In this document: in pieces, positions 11,968 to 19,889 of the stretch
Layout of the letters: each line of letters opens with the position of its first letter
How positions within the stretch are numbered: the stretch's first letter is position 1
Origin: Pseudarthrobacter sp. L1SW
Lineage (GTDB): Bacteria; Actinomycetota; Actinomycetes; Actinomycetales; Micrococcaceae
Length of the DNA stretch: 64,000 nucleotides
Reading direction: 5' to 3'
Assembly: GCF_020809045.1 (NCBI RefSeq)
Contig: NZ_CP078079.1
Span: 1-64,000, forward strand
The notes under the pieces: generated by a model
Told to the model about the DNA's origin: nothing
What the model saw: only the letters and a program-made list of their open reading frames with translations
Databases searched by the model: none
Made by a program: the position numbers and the translations under genes

Positions 11968-12084
11968 GTGAAGAAGTTGCTTGTATTGGCAGCGGCGATC
12001 GCAGGCGTCCTGCTCTACCGGAAAGCACAGGAATCCGAAGCCCGGAAAGATGTCTGGAGCAAGTCAACCGACTCGGTAGACTAG
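11968..12084 (+). CDS. DLW-39 family small protein
   Basis: A 38-residue peptide starting VKKLLVLAAAIAGVLL, one short hydrophobic segment, followed by a charged tail that reads KDVWSKSTDSVD. It matches the DLW-39 family, small actinobacterial proteins named for a conserved D-L-W (here DVW) and a length near 39, found between the tRNA-Ile and tRNA-Ala genes after gyrA. Function is unknown. GGGGAG lies before the GTG start. The peptide probably inserts in the membrane with the charged tail in the cytoplasm, which is inference. Confidence 0.85.
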   Translation: MKKLLVLAAAIAGVLLYRKAQESEARKDVWSKSTDSVD

Positions 12085-12155
12085 CACCGGCGCCCGGACT
12101 GGAGCTGGTCAGAGGCTTCCAGGTTCTAGGGTATGATTGACGGGTTGCTTCTTAT

Positions 12156-12231
12156 GGGGGCATGGCGCAATTGGTAGCGCACCTGCTTTGCAAGCAGGGG
12201 GTTCGGGGTTCGAGTCCCCGTGCCTCCACCA
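12156..12231 (+). tRNA. tRNA-Ala(TGC)
   Basis: Acceptor GGGGGCA pairs with TGCCTCC, the D-arm is GGCGCAATTGGTAGCGC, the anticodon stem-loop CCTGCTTTGCAAGCAGG gives anticodon TGC, and the T-arm is CGGGGTTCGAGTCCCCG. CCA is encoded at 12229-12231, unlike the neighbouring tRNA-Ile. Confidence 0.97.
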
Positions 12232-12236
12232 TAAGG

Positions 12237-12272
12237 AAGTCCCGGTCAGCGGAAACGCCGGCCGGGACTTTT
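12237..12272 (+). terminator. Terminator after tRNA-Ala
   Basis: Arms AAGTCCCGG (12237-12245) and CCGGGACTT (12262-12270) pair perfectly and are followed by TTTT. The hairpin begins six bases after the CCA end, so it is a good intrinsic terminator for the tRNA-Ala transcript. Confidence 0.8.
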
Positions 12273-12329
12273 GCTTTGTCGGCCGGAGGCTCTCCAGCAG
12301 CAGGCTGGGCTGCGCATTAGGGTTGGTCA

Positions 12330-13280
12330 GTGAACTTCTTTCTTGCAGCACTCGGCGTACTGGGCGTCGCATCATCCGGTCCGCTGATTGCCGCCACCCT
12401 GGGCGCCACCACGGTCAGTGCACTCGCCATTGCCTTCTGGCGCAACGCGATTGGCGCCGCCGTGATGGCGTCCCCCACGCTGGTCCGGGAGCCCCGCGAG
12501 TTCGGCAGGATCACCAGGCGTGAGTTTCGCTGGTGCCTGCTGGCCGCCGTCGCCCTGGCATTCCACTTTGCCTGCTTTATAACCTCGCTGCAGCTGACGT
12601 CCGTGGCGGCGGCAACCGCGCTGGTGTGCCTGCAGTCGGCCTGGATCGCCGTCTTCCAGCTCTTCCGCGGAACCCGCCACCGCTGGCAGGTGCTGGCAGG
12701 CCTGGGCGTCGCCTTTGGCGGTGTTGTTGCCATTACCGGGTTTGACATGGGGTCCTCCCCGCAGGCCCTGCTGGGCGACCTCCTGGCGGTGGCCGGCGGT
12801 GCGCTGGCCGGCCTGTACACGCTGGCGGGCGGGAAGGCCCGGCAAAGCATGACGACGGGCACGTACACCACGCTCTGCTACGGGATGTGCGCAGCGTTCG
12901 TGGCCGTCATGGCCCTGCTGGCCGGGCAACCGCTGGCGGGCTTCGAAGCAGCGGGATGGCTGGGGATCCTGGCGATCACCGTCTGCGCACAGCTAGTGGG
13001 CCACACAGCGTTCAACCATCTCCTGGCCACCATGAGCCCGCTCCTGGTCTCGATGATCATTCTCCTGGAAATACCGGGGGCCGCACTGCTCGCCGGGATT
13101 TTCCTCGAGGAGACGCTCCCGGCCGGAACCTATGCCGGGCTGGGACTGATCCTGGCCGGACTGGCTATCGTCGTGTTGGGCCAAAGGTCGGGCAGGTCCG
13201 GGCGCCGGGGAAGACCGGAGGGTACCGGACAGGAGGAACCGCCGTCGGGCCGGCCCCTTGCGGAGCTGGGAACGGACTGA
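12330..13280 (+). CDS. EamA/DMT-family transporter
   Basis: The 316-residue protein has about ten hydrophobic segments arranged as two EamA repeats, with the characteristic W-R-N (FWRNAIGA) near the first repeat and EIPGAALLAGIFL in the second. EamA proteins export amino acids, nucleobases or metabolites by drug/metabolite-type transport; substrate cannot be read from sequence. The C-terminal 40 residues are hydrophilic and Gly/Arg-rich. Start is GTG 12330, giving NFFLAALGVLGV as the first membrane segment. It faces the glycosyltransferase gene with only 18 bases between the stops. Confidence 0.9.
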   Translation: MNFFLAALGVLGVASSGPLIAATLGATTVSALAIAFWRNAIGAAVMASPTLVREPREFGRITRREFRWCLLAAVALAFHFACFITSLQLTSVAAATALVCLQSAWIAVFQLFRGTRHRWQVLAGLGVAFGGVVAITGFDMGSSPQALLGDLLAVAGGALAGLYTLAGGKARQSMTTGTYTTLCYGMCAAFVAVMALLAGQPLAGFEAAGWLGILAITVCAQLVGHTAFNHLLATMSPLLVSMIILLEIPGAALLAGIFLEETLPAGTYAGLGLILAGLAIVVLGQRSGRSGRRGRPEGTGQEEPPSGRPLAELGTD

Positions 13281-13298
13281 AGGCGCTGTCCCGAGGGA

Positions 13299-14174
13299 CT
13301 ACTGGCCGCCTCGGCGCACAGGTTGGGCCGTGTTGACCGTGTGGATGGCGCGGAGGAGCTTGGCCGGGAAGTACACCGAAAAGAACACCACCATGGGAGC
13401 CTTCAGCGCCATCTTCTTGACGTTGTGCGCCTTGTAGGTACGGTCGAACCGGGTGACGTAGTAGCGGTAGTCCCGGGGTGAATCCTCCAGCCTGCGCGCG
13501 GACATGCCGGAGACCATCTGCGGGCAGTACTGGATTTTCAGGTCGTGCTCGGCGAGGTGCAGGGACAGATCGATGTCCTCATGCATCTCGTCCTTTTCAT
13601 CGCGGCAGGTCTCGGCCCGGATGGCCTCCCAAGCGGAGGACCGGAGGGCCATGTTGGAGCCGAACAGGAAGTGGTACTGGTGTTTTGCCAGTTTCAGCAT
13701 GAGCTGGCGCATCTTGTCGTCGGCCTTGAGGCCGAACCGGCGCATGGGCATGTCGTAGTAGACCACTGGACCCGTGGCTGCCTGGACGGAGTGGTCCAGG
13801 AACGCCTTCTGCACCTGCTCCACCCAATCGGGCTCCACTACCGAATCGGCGTCGATCCGGCCCAGGACATCCCCTGTGGCGTTGTCCAGCCCGAAGTTCC
13901 GTGTGGGGATCAGGCCCTGCGCCTCATCCTGGCTTAACAGGATCAGCGGGCTTTCCGGGTATTCGAGCTGCATTTGGCGCACGATGTCAGCGGTCCGGTC
14001 CTTGGACAGGTTGTCCACCACCACGATCTCGTGGGCGGGGACGGACTGATAGATGGCAGCAATGAGGCACTGCCGGATGACGCTCTCCTCGTTGTATGCC
14101 GGGATGACAATGGATACGCGGGGCAGGTGTGCTGCGTCGTTCAAGGCATCCCCAGAGGGTTGGTGGGCTGGCAT
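13299..14174 (-). CDS. Family 2 glycosyltransferase
   Basis: The 291-residue protein carries a GT-A fold glycosyltransferase domain: VSIVIPAYNEESVI near the N-terminus, VVDNLSKDRT, and the metal-binding RIDADS. It probably transfers a sugar from a nucleotide donor in cell-wall or exopolysaccharide synthesis; the acceptor is unknown. A C-terminal basic and hydrophobic stretch (MALKAPMVVFFSVYF) may anchor it to the membrane. I use ATG 14174; the frame continues to 14237 but that part overlaps the terminator of the upstream gene. Confidence 0.9.
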   Translation of the reverse strand: MPAHQPSGDALNDAAHLPRVSIVIPAYNEESVIRQCLIAAIYQSVPAHEIVVVDNLSKDRTADIVRQMQLEYPESPLILLSQDEAQGLIPTRNFGLDNATGDVLGRIDADSVVEPDWVEQVQKAFLDHSVQAATGPVVYYDMPMRRFGLKADDKMRQLMLKLAKHQYHFLFGSNMALRSSAWEAIRAETCRDEKDEMHEDIDLSLHLAEHDLKIQYCPQMVSGMSARRLEDSPRDYRYYVTRFDRTYKAHNVKKMALKAPMVVFFSVYFPAKLLRAIHTVNTAQPVRRGGQ

Positions 14175-14235
14175 CAGTTCAAATCTAGCATCCAACCGCT
14201 TCCGATCCCGGACGGCCGAAACCATGGAAGACAGC

Positions 14236-14267
14236 AAAAAGGGCCCCGCCCTGCGGCGGAGCCCTTT
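14236..14267 (-). terminator. Terminator of the helical membrane-protein gene
   Basis: Read on the minus strand, a 13-base GC-rich stem (14238-14250 with 14255-14267, loop of four bases) ends in a run of T (plus-strand AAAAA at 14236-14240). It lies 48 bases after the stop of the minus-strand gene at 14315 and before the glycosyltransferase start, so the two are separate transcripts. Confidence 0.8.
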
Positions 14268-14314
14268 CCGGCTGAGCTCTCCGGCCTTGGCCGGTTTATA
14301 CAGCGGACGTCTTA

Positions 14315-15259
14315 TCAGGACTGGGTAGTGCCCTTGTCCCCATTGTTGATGTTGGACGCAATGTTCCTGGTGGCAGTCTTGGCATCGGTCGCCGGAGTCG
14401 TTGCGCTGTCCGAAGTTTCTTCAGCCACGTGCTTTGCTTTTTCGCCGGCGTCCTCTGCCTTGTCAGCCGTGGAGTCGGCCGTGGAGGAAACGGACGATGC
14501 CGGCGTTCCAGCGGCGTCGGCTGCCTTTTCCTGGACGTCGTTCACGGTGGTGGCCGGGACCGGCGCGGGTGTGGGGGTCACCGGGGACGGGGTCTTCCAT
14601 GGGTCCTCGACCGGCTTGGAGGCCTTCCATGCAGCGACACCGGCGGCCACGGCCGCGGCGATCACACCGAAGACAAGCCAGCCGCGCTTCTTCTTGGGGG
14701 GCTCCGGCTGTGCCAGCTGGATGCCGACGGTGCGGCCTGCCTCGGTTGCCGCGGCCTTGAGCTGGGTGCCGGTGGCCTGGGCCTGCTCCTGGATGGCGTG
14801 GATGATTCCCACATCCCCCAGCTTCTGCGCCACCGCGTCAACGTGGGCGGGAGTGTTCTCCAGGGTGCGGTGCACCACCTGGGATGCCTGGCCGATCTGG
14901 TCTGAAAGGCGCGGCAGGTATTCAACAACCACCCGGTCACGGGCGTTGAGGATCACCGGGGTGGCCTTGTCCAGGGCCTCATGCAGGCGGGGCGAGGCGC
15001 CTTCCACGGCATCGTTGATCTTGGGCGCGAGCTGCGCCAGGCCGTCCTGGATGCGAGGGGTCACCGTGGCCACGCCATCCGCCAGGTTGTGGGCAGCGGA
15101 CTTCAGGCCTTCCTGGATCTTTGGCGATGCAGTGTCCAGGCCATGCTGGAGACGGTCAACGGCTGCTTCCACACGGGGGGCTGCCCAGTCCCTGGCATTC
15201 TCTACGGCGCTGGCGACTTGCAGCTCAAGGTCACGGGCAATACGGTCCGACTTCTTCAC
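14315..15259 (-). CDS. Amphipathic-helix membrane protein of unknown function
   Basis: The 314-residue protein is mostly helical. Residues 15-165 contain a degenerate repeat of the type A/TPKIQEGL, TPRIQDGL, APKINDAV and SPRLHEAL, resembling apolipoprotein-like amphipathic helices. One membrane segment follows, WLVFGVIAAAVAAGVAAW (about 205-222), then a Pro/Thr/Ala/Asp-rich tail. I start at GTG 15259 because GGGAGGT lies just upstream; the longer frame from 15316 is less likely. No enzyme motif is present. It could coat or scaffold the membrane, an inference from helix pattern. It is divergent from the cyclophilin gene. Confidence 0.75.
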   Translation of the reverse strand: MKKSDRIARDLELQVASAVENARDWAAPRVEAAVDRLQHGLDTASPKIQEGLKSAAHNLADGVATVTPRIQDGLAQLAPKINDAVEGASPRLHEALDKATPVILNARDRVVVEYLPRLSDQIGQASQVVHRTLENTPAHVDAVAQKLGDVGIIHAIQEQAQATGTQLKAAATEAGRTVGIQLAQPEPPKKKRGWLVFGVIAAAVAAGVAAWKASKPVEDPWKTPSPVTPTPAPVPATTVNDVQEKAADAAGTPASSVSSTADSTADKAEDAGEKAKHVAEETSDSATTPATDAKTATRNIASNINNGDKGTTQS

Positions 15260-15413
15260 AACTACCTCCCGGTTAGGTGACGGTTCTGTGGTTAGCCTAC
15301 GTGGCTTGGTGTTCACCGGCTATTCCCACTGCGGATTTTAGGCGGATTTCACCCAGCGCGGAACTGCCGCCGGAGCCGCAACGGCCCGGAGGGGCCGTGG
15401 AAGAATGGGGGCT

Positions 15414-15959
15414 ATGACTGCCATCGCAACTGCAAAAGCAACCATCCACACGAGCCTCGGCGACATCGCCGTGAACCTCTTCGGCAACCACGCGCCCAAG
15501 ACCGTCAAGAACTTCGTAGGCCTTGCCACCGGCGAGCAGGCGTGGACCCACCCGGAGACGGGCGAGGACAAGACCGGCACCCCGCTGTACAACGGGACCA
15601 TCTTCCACCGCATCATCAAGGACTTCATGATCCAGGCCGGCGATCCGCTGGGCCGCGGCGTGGGCGGCCCGGGCTACCAGTTCGACGACGAAATCCACCC
15701 GGAACTGAGCTTCAACCAGCCCTACAAGCTGGCCATGGCCAACGCGGGCATCCGCATGGGCAAGGGCACCAACGGTTCCCAGTTCTTCATCACTACTATC
15801 CCCACGGACTGGCTCCAGGGAAAGCACACCATCTTCGGTGAAGTGGCTGACGAGGAATCCAAGAAGGTTGTTGACGCAATTGAAGGTGTCCGCACCGGCA
15901 TGGGTGACCGTCCCGTGGAGGACGTCACCATCAACAGCATCGACATCGAACAGCTGTAA
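15414..15959 (+). CDS. ppiA: Cyclophilin-type peptidyl-prolyl isomerase
   Basis: Catalyses cis-trans isomerisation of prolyl bonds. The 181-residue protein is a single cytoplasmic cyclophilin domain with IFHRIIKDFMIQAGD, containing the catalytic Arg, GTNGSQFFIT in the active-site groove, and LQGKHTIFGEV. No signal peptide is present. ATG 15414 is chosen over an in-frame ATG at 15405 because homologues start at MTAIATAKATI, but both are possible. The mycobacterial ppiA occupies a similar place near gyrA. The rhomboid gene starts nine bases after its stop, suggesting co-transcription. Confidence 0.95.
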   Translation: MTAIATAKATIHTSLGDIAVNLFGNHAPKTVKNFVGLATGEQAWTHPETGEDKTGTPLYNGTIFHRIIKDFMIQAGDPLGRGVGGPGYQFDDEIHPELSFNQPYKLAMANAGIRMGKGTNGSQFFITTIPTDWLQGKHTIFGEVADEESKKVVDAIEGVRTGMGDRPVEDVTINSIDIEQL

Positions 15960-15968
15960 CACCGAAGC

Positions 15969-16847
15969 ATGAGTTACGGAATTCCGTCGGCTGAGCCGTC
16001 CGCGCAGGTTCCGGTTTGCCCGCGGCACCCGGACCGGCCCTCCTATGTGCGCTGCCAGCGATGCGGGCGTCCCGCCTGCCCTGACTGCCAGCGGGCGGCC
16101 GCCGTCGGATTCCAATGCGTTGACTGCGTCAACGAAACAAGGCGTACGACGCCGGAGGTGCGGACGGTCTATGGCGGCGCCGCAGCAAGCGGCAAGCCTG
16201 TGGTGACGTTCGGCATCATCGCCGTGTGTGTTGTGGTGTACGCGCTGCAGTGGCTCATCCCGGGCCAGGCGGTGTACGAACAGTTTGCCTACAACAACGT
16301 CTTCGCCACCCCCCAGTACGGGGCGTTCGAGCCGTGGCGCATGCTGACCGCGGCATTCCTGCACTCTCCTGATTCACTGCTGCACATCCTGTTGAACATG
16401 TACACGCTGTGGATCTTCGGCCAGGCCTTGGAGCCGCTCCTTGGCCGCGTCCGCTTCCTGGCCCTGTACCTGTTGTCCGCCGTAGGTGGCTCCGTTGGGT
16501 ACCTGCTCCTGAACCCGGTTCTGGTGCCTGGACAGGGGCTGGTGGGAGTCGTAGGGGCTTCCGGCGCCATCTTCGGCCTCTTCGGCGCGATGCTGCTGGT
16601 CCAGCGCCAGCGCGGCGGTGACACCCGGCAGCTGTGGGTCCTCATCGCGATCAACGGGGTTATCGGTTTCCTGATTCCGCAGATTGCCTGGCAGGCGCAC
16701 CTGGGTGGCCTGATCACCGGGGCGTTGTGCGCGACGGTTCTCGCGTACACCCCCCGCGGCCCCCGGCAGGGTCTCGTCCAGGGCGCTGGCCTGGTGGCCG
16801 TGCTCGCCTTGTTGATAGCGGCGAGCTGGGTGAGGATTTCCATCTAG
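15969..16847 (+). CDS. Rhomboid intramembrane serine protease with zinc-finger N-terminus
   Basis: The 292-residue protein starts with a cytoplasmic zinc-binding segment (about 15-55) with Cys/His pairs CPRHP, CQRCG, CPDCQ and CVDC, like a B-box. Six membrane segments follow. The rhomboid dyad is visible: the catalytic Ser in GASGAIFGLFGAM and the His in WQAHLGGLITG; the upstream LLHILLNMYTLWIFG matches the HxxxN motif. Rhomboids cut membrane proteins inside the bilayer; substrates are not known here. It is co-oriented with the cyclophilin gene and followed by a strong terminator. Confidence 0.93.
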   Translation: MSYGIPSAEPSAQVPVCPRHPDRPSYVRCQRCGRPACPDCQRAAAVGFQCVDCVNETRRTTPEVRTVYGGAAASGKPVVTFGIIAVCVVVYALQWLIPGQAVYEQFAYNNVFATPQYGAFEPWRMLTAAFLHSPDSLLHILLNMYTLWIFGQALEPLLGRVRFLALYLLSAVGGSVGYLLLNPVLVPGQGLVGVVGASGAIFGLFGAMLLVQRQRGGDTRQLWVLIAINGVIGFLIPQIAWQAHLGGLITGALCATVLAYTPRGPRQGLVQGAGLVAVLALLIAASWVRISI

Positions 16848-16884
16848 GCTCCGGCCGTAGGGCAACCAAGCTGAAACTGTCCAG

Positions 16885-16918
16885 AAGCCCTGGCGTCCAG
16901 AGGACGCCGGGGTTTTTG
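16885..16918 (+). terminator. Terminator after the rhomboid gene
   Basis: Arms AAGCCCTGGCGTCC (16885-16898) and GGACGCCGGGGTTT (16902-16915), pairing with G-T wobble and a 3-base loop, are followed by further T residues. This is a good intrinsic terminator ending the ppiA-rhomboid transcript, and it lies just before the DnaA-box cluster. Confidence 0.85.
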
Positions 16919-16920
16919 CT

Positions 16921-17294
16921 TTATCCACAGTACTTATCCACATTGTTGGTAACTTACATGCCTGTAGTTCCCGATTCAGGTGCGCCGATTGCGCGGCATG
17001 ACACGGAATAGGCTGTGGTCGGGCCGTTTTTCTCCACATCTGTGGATAACTCTTGGGGATAGGCATGTGCTTAAGTGGACAAACCACCTAAAAACAGCTG
17101 TTCTGTGGATAAACCCGCCAAAAGCGCTTGGAAGACAGGGTTCCTCGGGGTGCCAGGGTGCTGTATCAACATGGTTATGCACACTGTCAATAAACAACAG
17201 TGGTGTAGTTAGCTGCACTTTCCGCCGCTGCATCGCAACGTGCGGGCTGTTGATCCACCGGGAGCTCTCCGCCACTTTCCACAGTTGTGGATAA
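16921..17294. promoter_or_regulatory. Left DnaA-box cluster (five perfect boxes)
   Basis: This gene-free stretch (spacer 16848-17378) holds five perfect 9-mers: TTATCCACA at 16921-16929 and 16934-16942, and TGTGGATAA at 17041-17049, 17104-17112 and 17286-17294. A one-mismatch box AGTGGATAA lies at 17320-17328. The first two are 13 bases apart on one strand; the other three are on the opposite strand. The stretch is more AT-rich than the neighbouring genes. Boxes are read directly; DnaA binding is inferred. The spacer must also contain the promoter of the AhpD-like gene, which DnaA could therefore regulate. Confidence 0.8.
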
Positions 17295-17378
17295 CTTGTG
17301 GGTATCCCGCTGTTGGTAAGTGGATAAGCTTCAGGTGCCTACCTTTGCGACTGAGCACTTTTGCCGACAGGAGAGTCC

Positions 17379-17846
17379 ATGACCGCCACCACCCAGCACA
17401 TCTTCCTTGACAAGCAGCACCCTGCTTTGTGGCGTGCATTGAACGGGCTGGGGCTCAAGGTCAAGGAGGCGGCCCAGGAGGCCGGCATAGACGTCCGGAC
17501 CATGGAACTGCTCAATGTGCGGATTTCCCAGCTGAACGGCTGCGCCTTCTGCCTGGACCTCCACGTCCGGGACGCTCTGGAGGCGGGCGAGACCCCGCAG
17601 AGGCTGGCGGTACTGCCTGCATGGCGCGACACAGCACTCTTCACGGAAAAGGAACGTGCTGCCCTGGCATTGATCGAAAGCATCACGGAACTTCCGGGCA
17701 ACAGCGAACAGGAGCATGAGGAAGCCTATGCCCGGGAGCATCTCACCGAGGAGGAGTTTTCGGTGGTCAGCTGGCTGGCCATCACAATGAACGCATTCAA
17801 CCGCGTCTCCATTACCAGCCATCACCCGGTTCGGCGTGAACGGTAG
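17379..17846 (+). CDS. AhpD-like carboxymuconolactone decarboxylase family protein
   Basis: The 155-residue all-helical protein carries the AhpD active-site motif CAFCLDLH, with Cys55, Cys58 and His62. Proteins of this family act as thiol reductases or peroxidases with alkyl hydroperoxide reductase, or as lactone decarboxylases; the CxxC pair favours a redox role. ATG 17379 follows ACAGGAGAG, a good ribosome site; an upstream in-frame TTG at 17361 is rejected. Perfect DnaA boxes lie on both sides of the gene, which is unusual. There is no AhpC-like gene nearby. Confidence 0.88.
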   Translation: MTATTQHIFLDKQHPALWRALNGLGLKVKEAAQEAGIDVRTMELLNVRISQLNGCAFCLDLHVRDALEAGETPQRLAVLPAWRDTALFTEKERAALALIESITELPGNSEQEHEEAYAREHLTEEEFSVVSWLAITMNAFNRVSITSHHPVRRER

Positions 17847-17882
17847 GGTCCGAAGGCAGGGGCAGCCCGCCCGTCCTGCGGA

Positions 17883-18031
17883 TTATCCACAGGTATTCCA
17901 CACTGTTAATAACCGTATCCGCGGTACCGGATTAGCGGTGGGGCCCCTACTGGACGGCAGCGGACGCGGGCAAAACGCCGGTTCGGCCGGTTATCCCCAT
18001 TGTGGATAACTTTCCCAACAGCTGGGGATAA
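17883..18031. promoter_or_regulatory. Right DnaA-box cluster
   Basis: The spacer between the convergent AhpD-like and tag genes holds TTATCCACA at 17883-17891 and TGTGGATAA at 18001-18009, both perfect. One-mismatch boxes are TTATCCCCA at 17991-17999 and TGGGGATAA at 18023-18031. Because both flanking genes end here, promoter control is unlikely, and a titration or replication role is more natural. Confidence 0.75.
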
Positions 18032-18040
18032 ACCGCGTCC

Positions 18041-18655
18041 CTAGCTGACCGCGGTGGGCCAGACCCCGGAGGACCCCCGCCGGTGGCTGCCTACCAGGTG
18101 GGTGTCCACCATTCCGATGGCTTCCATCAGTGCGAACATGGTGGTGGGGCCAACGAAGGAGAACCCCTTCCTCCTCAGGGCCTTGGACAGCGCAACGGAC
18201 TCAGCCGATTGGGTGGGGATGTCCGCGTGGACGGCAGGGTGCGGGGTGGCAGCGGGCTGGAACCGCCATACGAAGTCCACCAGGCCGCCGTCCTGCCGCA
18301 GCGCCAGGGTGGCCTGGGCGTTGTTGATGGCAGCACGGATCTTCAGGCGGTTCCGGACGATGCCTGCATCCTGCATGAGCCGCTCAACGTCGGCGTCTGT
18401 AAAGAGCGCAACGGCATCAGGACTGAAGCCGGCGAAGGCTGAGCGGAACGCGGGGCGCTTGCGCAGGATGGTGGCCCAGGAAAGCCCGGCCTGGAAACCC
18501 TCCAGGCAGATGCGTTCGTAGAGGCCCTGTTCGTCCTTGACGGGCAGGCCCCACTCGGTGTCGTAGTAGTCCCTAAGAAGCGGGTCCGCAGACGCCCATG
18601 CCGGGCGGGCCAGGCCGTCCTCACCCACCAGGACACCGGCAGCGTCAGAAGGCAC
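18041..18655 (-). CDS. tag: DNA-3-methyladenine glycosylase I
   Basis: Excises 3-methyladenine from alkylated DNA. The 204-residue protein aligns by eye with E. coli Tag over its length: DPLLRDYYDTEWGLP, the catalytic-Glu segment ICLEGFQAGLSW, QDAGIVRNRLKI and KGFSFVGPTT. Three of the four zinc ligands of E. coli Tag are replaced (Cys4 to Pro, His17 to Tyr, Cys179 to Ser); only the His of HLVG remains. The GTG start lies three bases after the crgA stop, so the two are co-transcribed. The last 10 residues are Ser/Arg-rich. Confidence 0.93.
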   Translation of the reverse strand: MPSDAAGVLVGEDGLARPAWASADPLLRDYYDTEWGLPVKDEQGLYERICLEGFQAGLSWATILRKRPAFRSAFAGFSPDAVALFTDADVERLMQDAGIVRNRLKIRAAINNAQATLALRQDGGLVDFVWRFQPAATPHPAVHADIPTQSAESVALSKALRRKGFSFVGPTTMFALMEAIGMVDTHLVGSHRRGSSGVWPTAVS

Positions 18656-18658
18656 GCT

Positions 18659-18910
18659 TCAGGAGCGCCAGCGGGTGGTCATCAGGAAGCCCACGATGGC
18701 AATGCCGAAACCGGCGACGATGTTCCACGATTCCCAGGCCTGGACAGGAAAGCGGCCTTCGCTGATGTAGAACGTGATGATCCAGAAGAGGCCGATGATC
18801 ATCAGGCCGAACATCACAGGCTTGAACCATACCGGGTTGGGCTTGTAAGCCTGGGACGTAGCCGGCTGCGGGGTGCTGGCAGTCTTCTTGCGTGGCTTTG
18901 ACTCGGGCAC
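18659..18910 (-). CDS. crgA: Cell division protein CrgA
   Basis: CrgA is a small actinobacterial membrane protein that recruits or regulates septal peptidoglycan synthesis with FtsQ, FtsI and CwsA. The 83-residue product has a basic N-terminus, then NPVWFKPVMFGLMIIGLFW and a second membrane segment near the C-terminus ending MTTRWRS; the order, length and NPxWxxPxM motif fit CrgA. GTG 18910 is preceded by AAGGAG, and the longer frame to 19003 is rejected. Its place near trpG, pknB and pknA is the same as in Mycobacterium. Confidence 0.93.
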   Translation of the reverse strand: MPESKPRKKTASTPQPATSQAYKPNPVWFKPVMFGLMIIGLFWIITFYISEGRFPVQAWESWNIVAGFGIAIVGFLMTTRWRS

Positions 18911-19100
18911 TGGCTCTCCTTGGCGGGCTGCGGCAAGATCGGCGTTCCGGCCTTGGTATCCTGCAAGAAGGAAATTGCCAGCGGTCTGCGCGATCTTGAT
19001 CAAAATCTTGCTTGGTCAAATTTGGATTCTTACTAGCAGCCAATTCTAGCCGTAGTTCAGGGGCCGCCGGTGCCCATGGGAACCGCCCGGAGGAGAACGC

Positions 19101-19889
19101 GTGGTATTGCAGGAGAAGGCGAGGCAAGCCGCTGCGCCGCCTGCCGGCGTCGTTATTCTGCGCGGGACGGTCCAGGTGGTTGGTGAGCTGCTCATCACCG
19201 CCGGCATCATCCTCTTGCTGTTTGTTGCGTGGCAGCTGTGGTGGACCAACGTGGAATCAGATGCCAAGCAGAGCGAAGTAATCAAGGAATTCGCGCAGGA
19301 CATCGCCGGTGCTGCCCCTGCCGCGCCGGCCGCCGCTCCGCCGCCCGCCGCCGGCGAAGACTTCGGTGAGCCCGTGGTGGCTGCCGCGCCGGCCCATGGG
19401 GGCACCATCGGCATCATGTACATTCCCCGCTTCGGGGCGAACTACACGCGGCCGATCGTCCAGGGGACAACCAGCGATGTGCTGGACACCCTGGGGCTGG
19501 GCCATTACGGAACCACCGCCATGCCGGGTGCCGTGGGCAACTTCGCCGTTGCGGGGCACCGCCAGACGCACGGCGCCGTCCTGGACAACATCCACACGCT
19601 GGTGCCCGGGGACAAGATCTACGTCCAGACGAAGGACGGCTATTACGTGTACGTCTTCCGCAACAACCAGATCGTCATGCCGCAGCGCACCGACGTCCTG
19701 GAGCCGGTGCCGGCGCAGCCGGGGGTTGCCCCCACTGAAAGATACCTGACCATGACAAGCTGCAACCCGCGCTTTGGCGCTGAAGAACGCATTATTGCCT
19801 ATGCCCTGCTGGACAGTTGGCGCCCTGCATCCGCCGGACCGCCCGCGGAAATTGCGGACCAGGTGGCCGCGGCGATCGGGAAGGGATGA
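19101..19889 (+). CDS. srtE: Class E sortase
   Basis: Sortase transpeptidase that anchors surface proteins, typically with an LAXTG signal, to peptidoglycan. The 262-residue protein has an N-terminal signal anchor (about 28-48), an Ala/Pro linker, and the sortase beta-barrel with catalytic His in VAGHRQTHG, Cys in TMTSCNPRFG and the nearby Arg in the same motif. GTG 19101 follows AGGAG at 19091-19095. The stop TGA overlaps the ATG of the next gene (ATGA), so translation is coupled. The promoter should lie in 18911-19100, shared with divergent crgA. Confidence 0.93.
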   Translation: MVLQEKARQAAAPPAGVVILRGTVQVVGELLITAGIILLLFVAWQLWWTNVESDAKQSEVIKEFAQDIAGAAPAAPAAAPPPAAGEDFGEPVVAAAPAHGGTIGIMYIPRFGANYTRPIVQGTTSDVLDTLGLGHYGTTAMPGAVGNFAVAGHRQTHGAVLDNIHTLVPGDKIYVQTKDGYYVYVFRNNQIVMPQRTDVLEPVPAQPGVAPTERYLTMTSCNPRFGAEERIIAYALLDSWRPASAGPPAEIADQVAAAIGKG

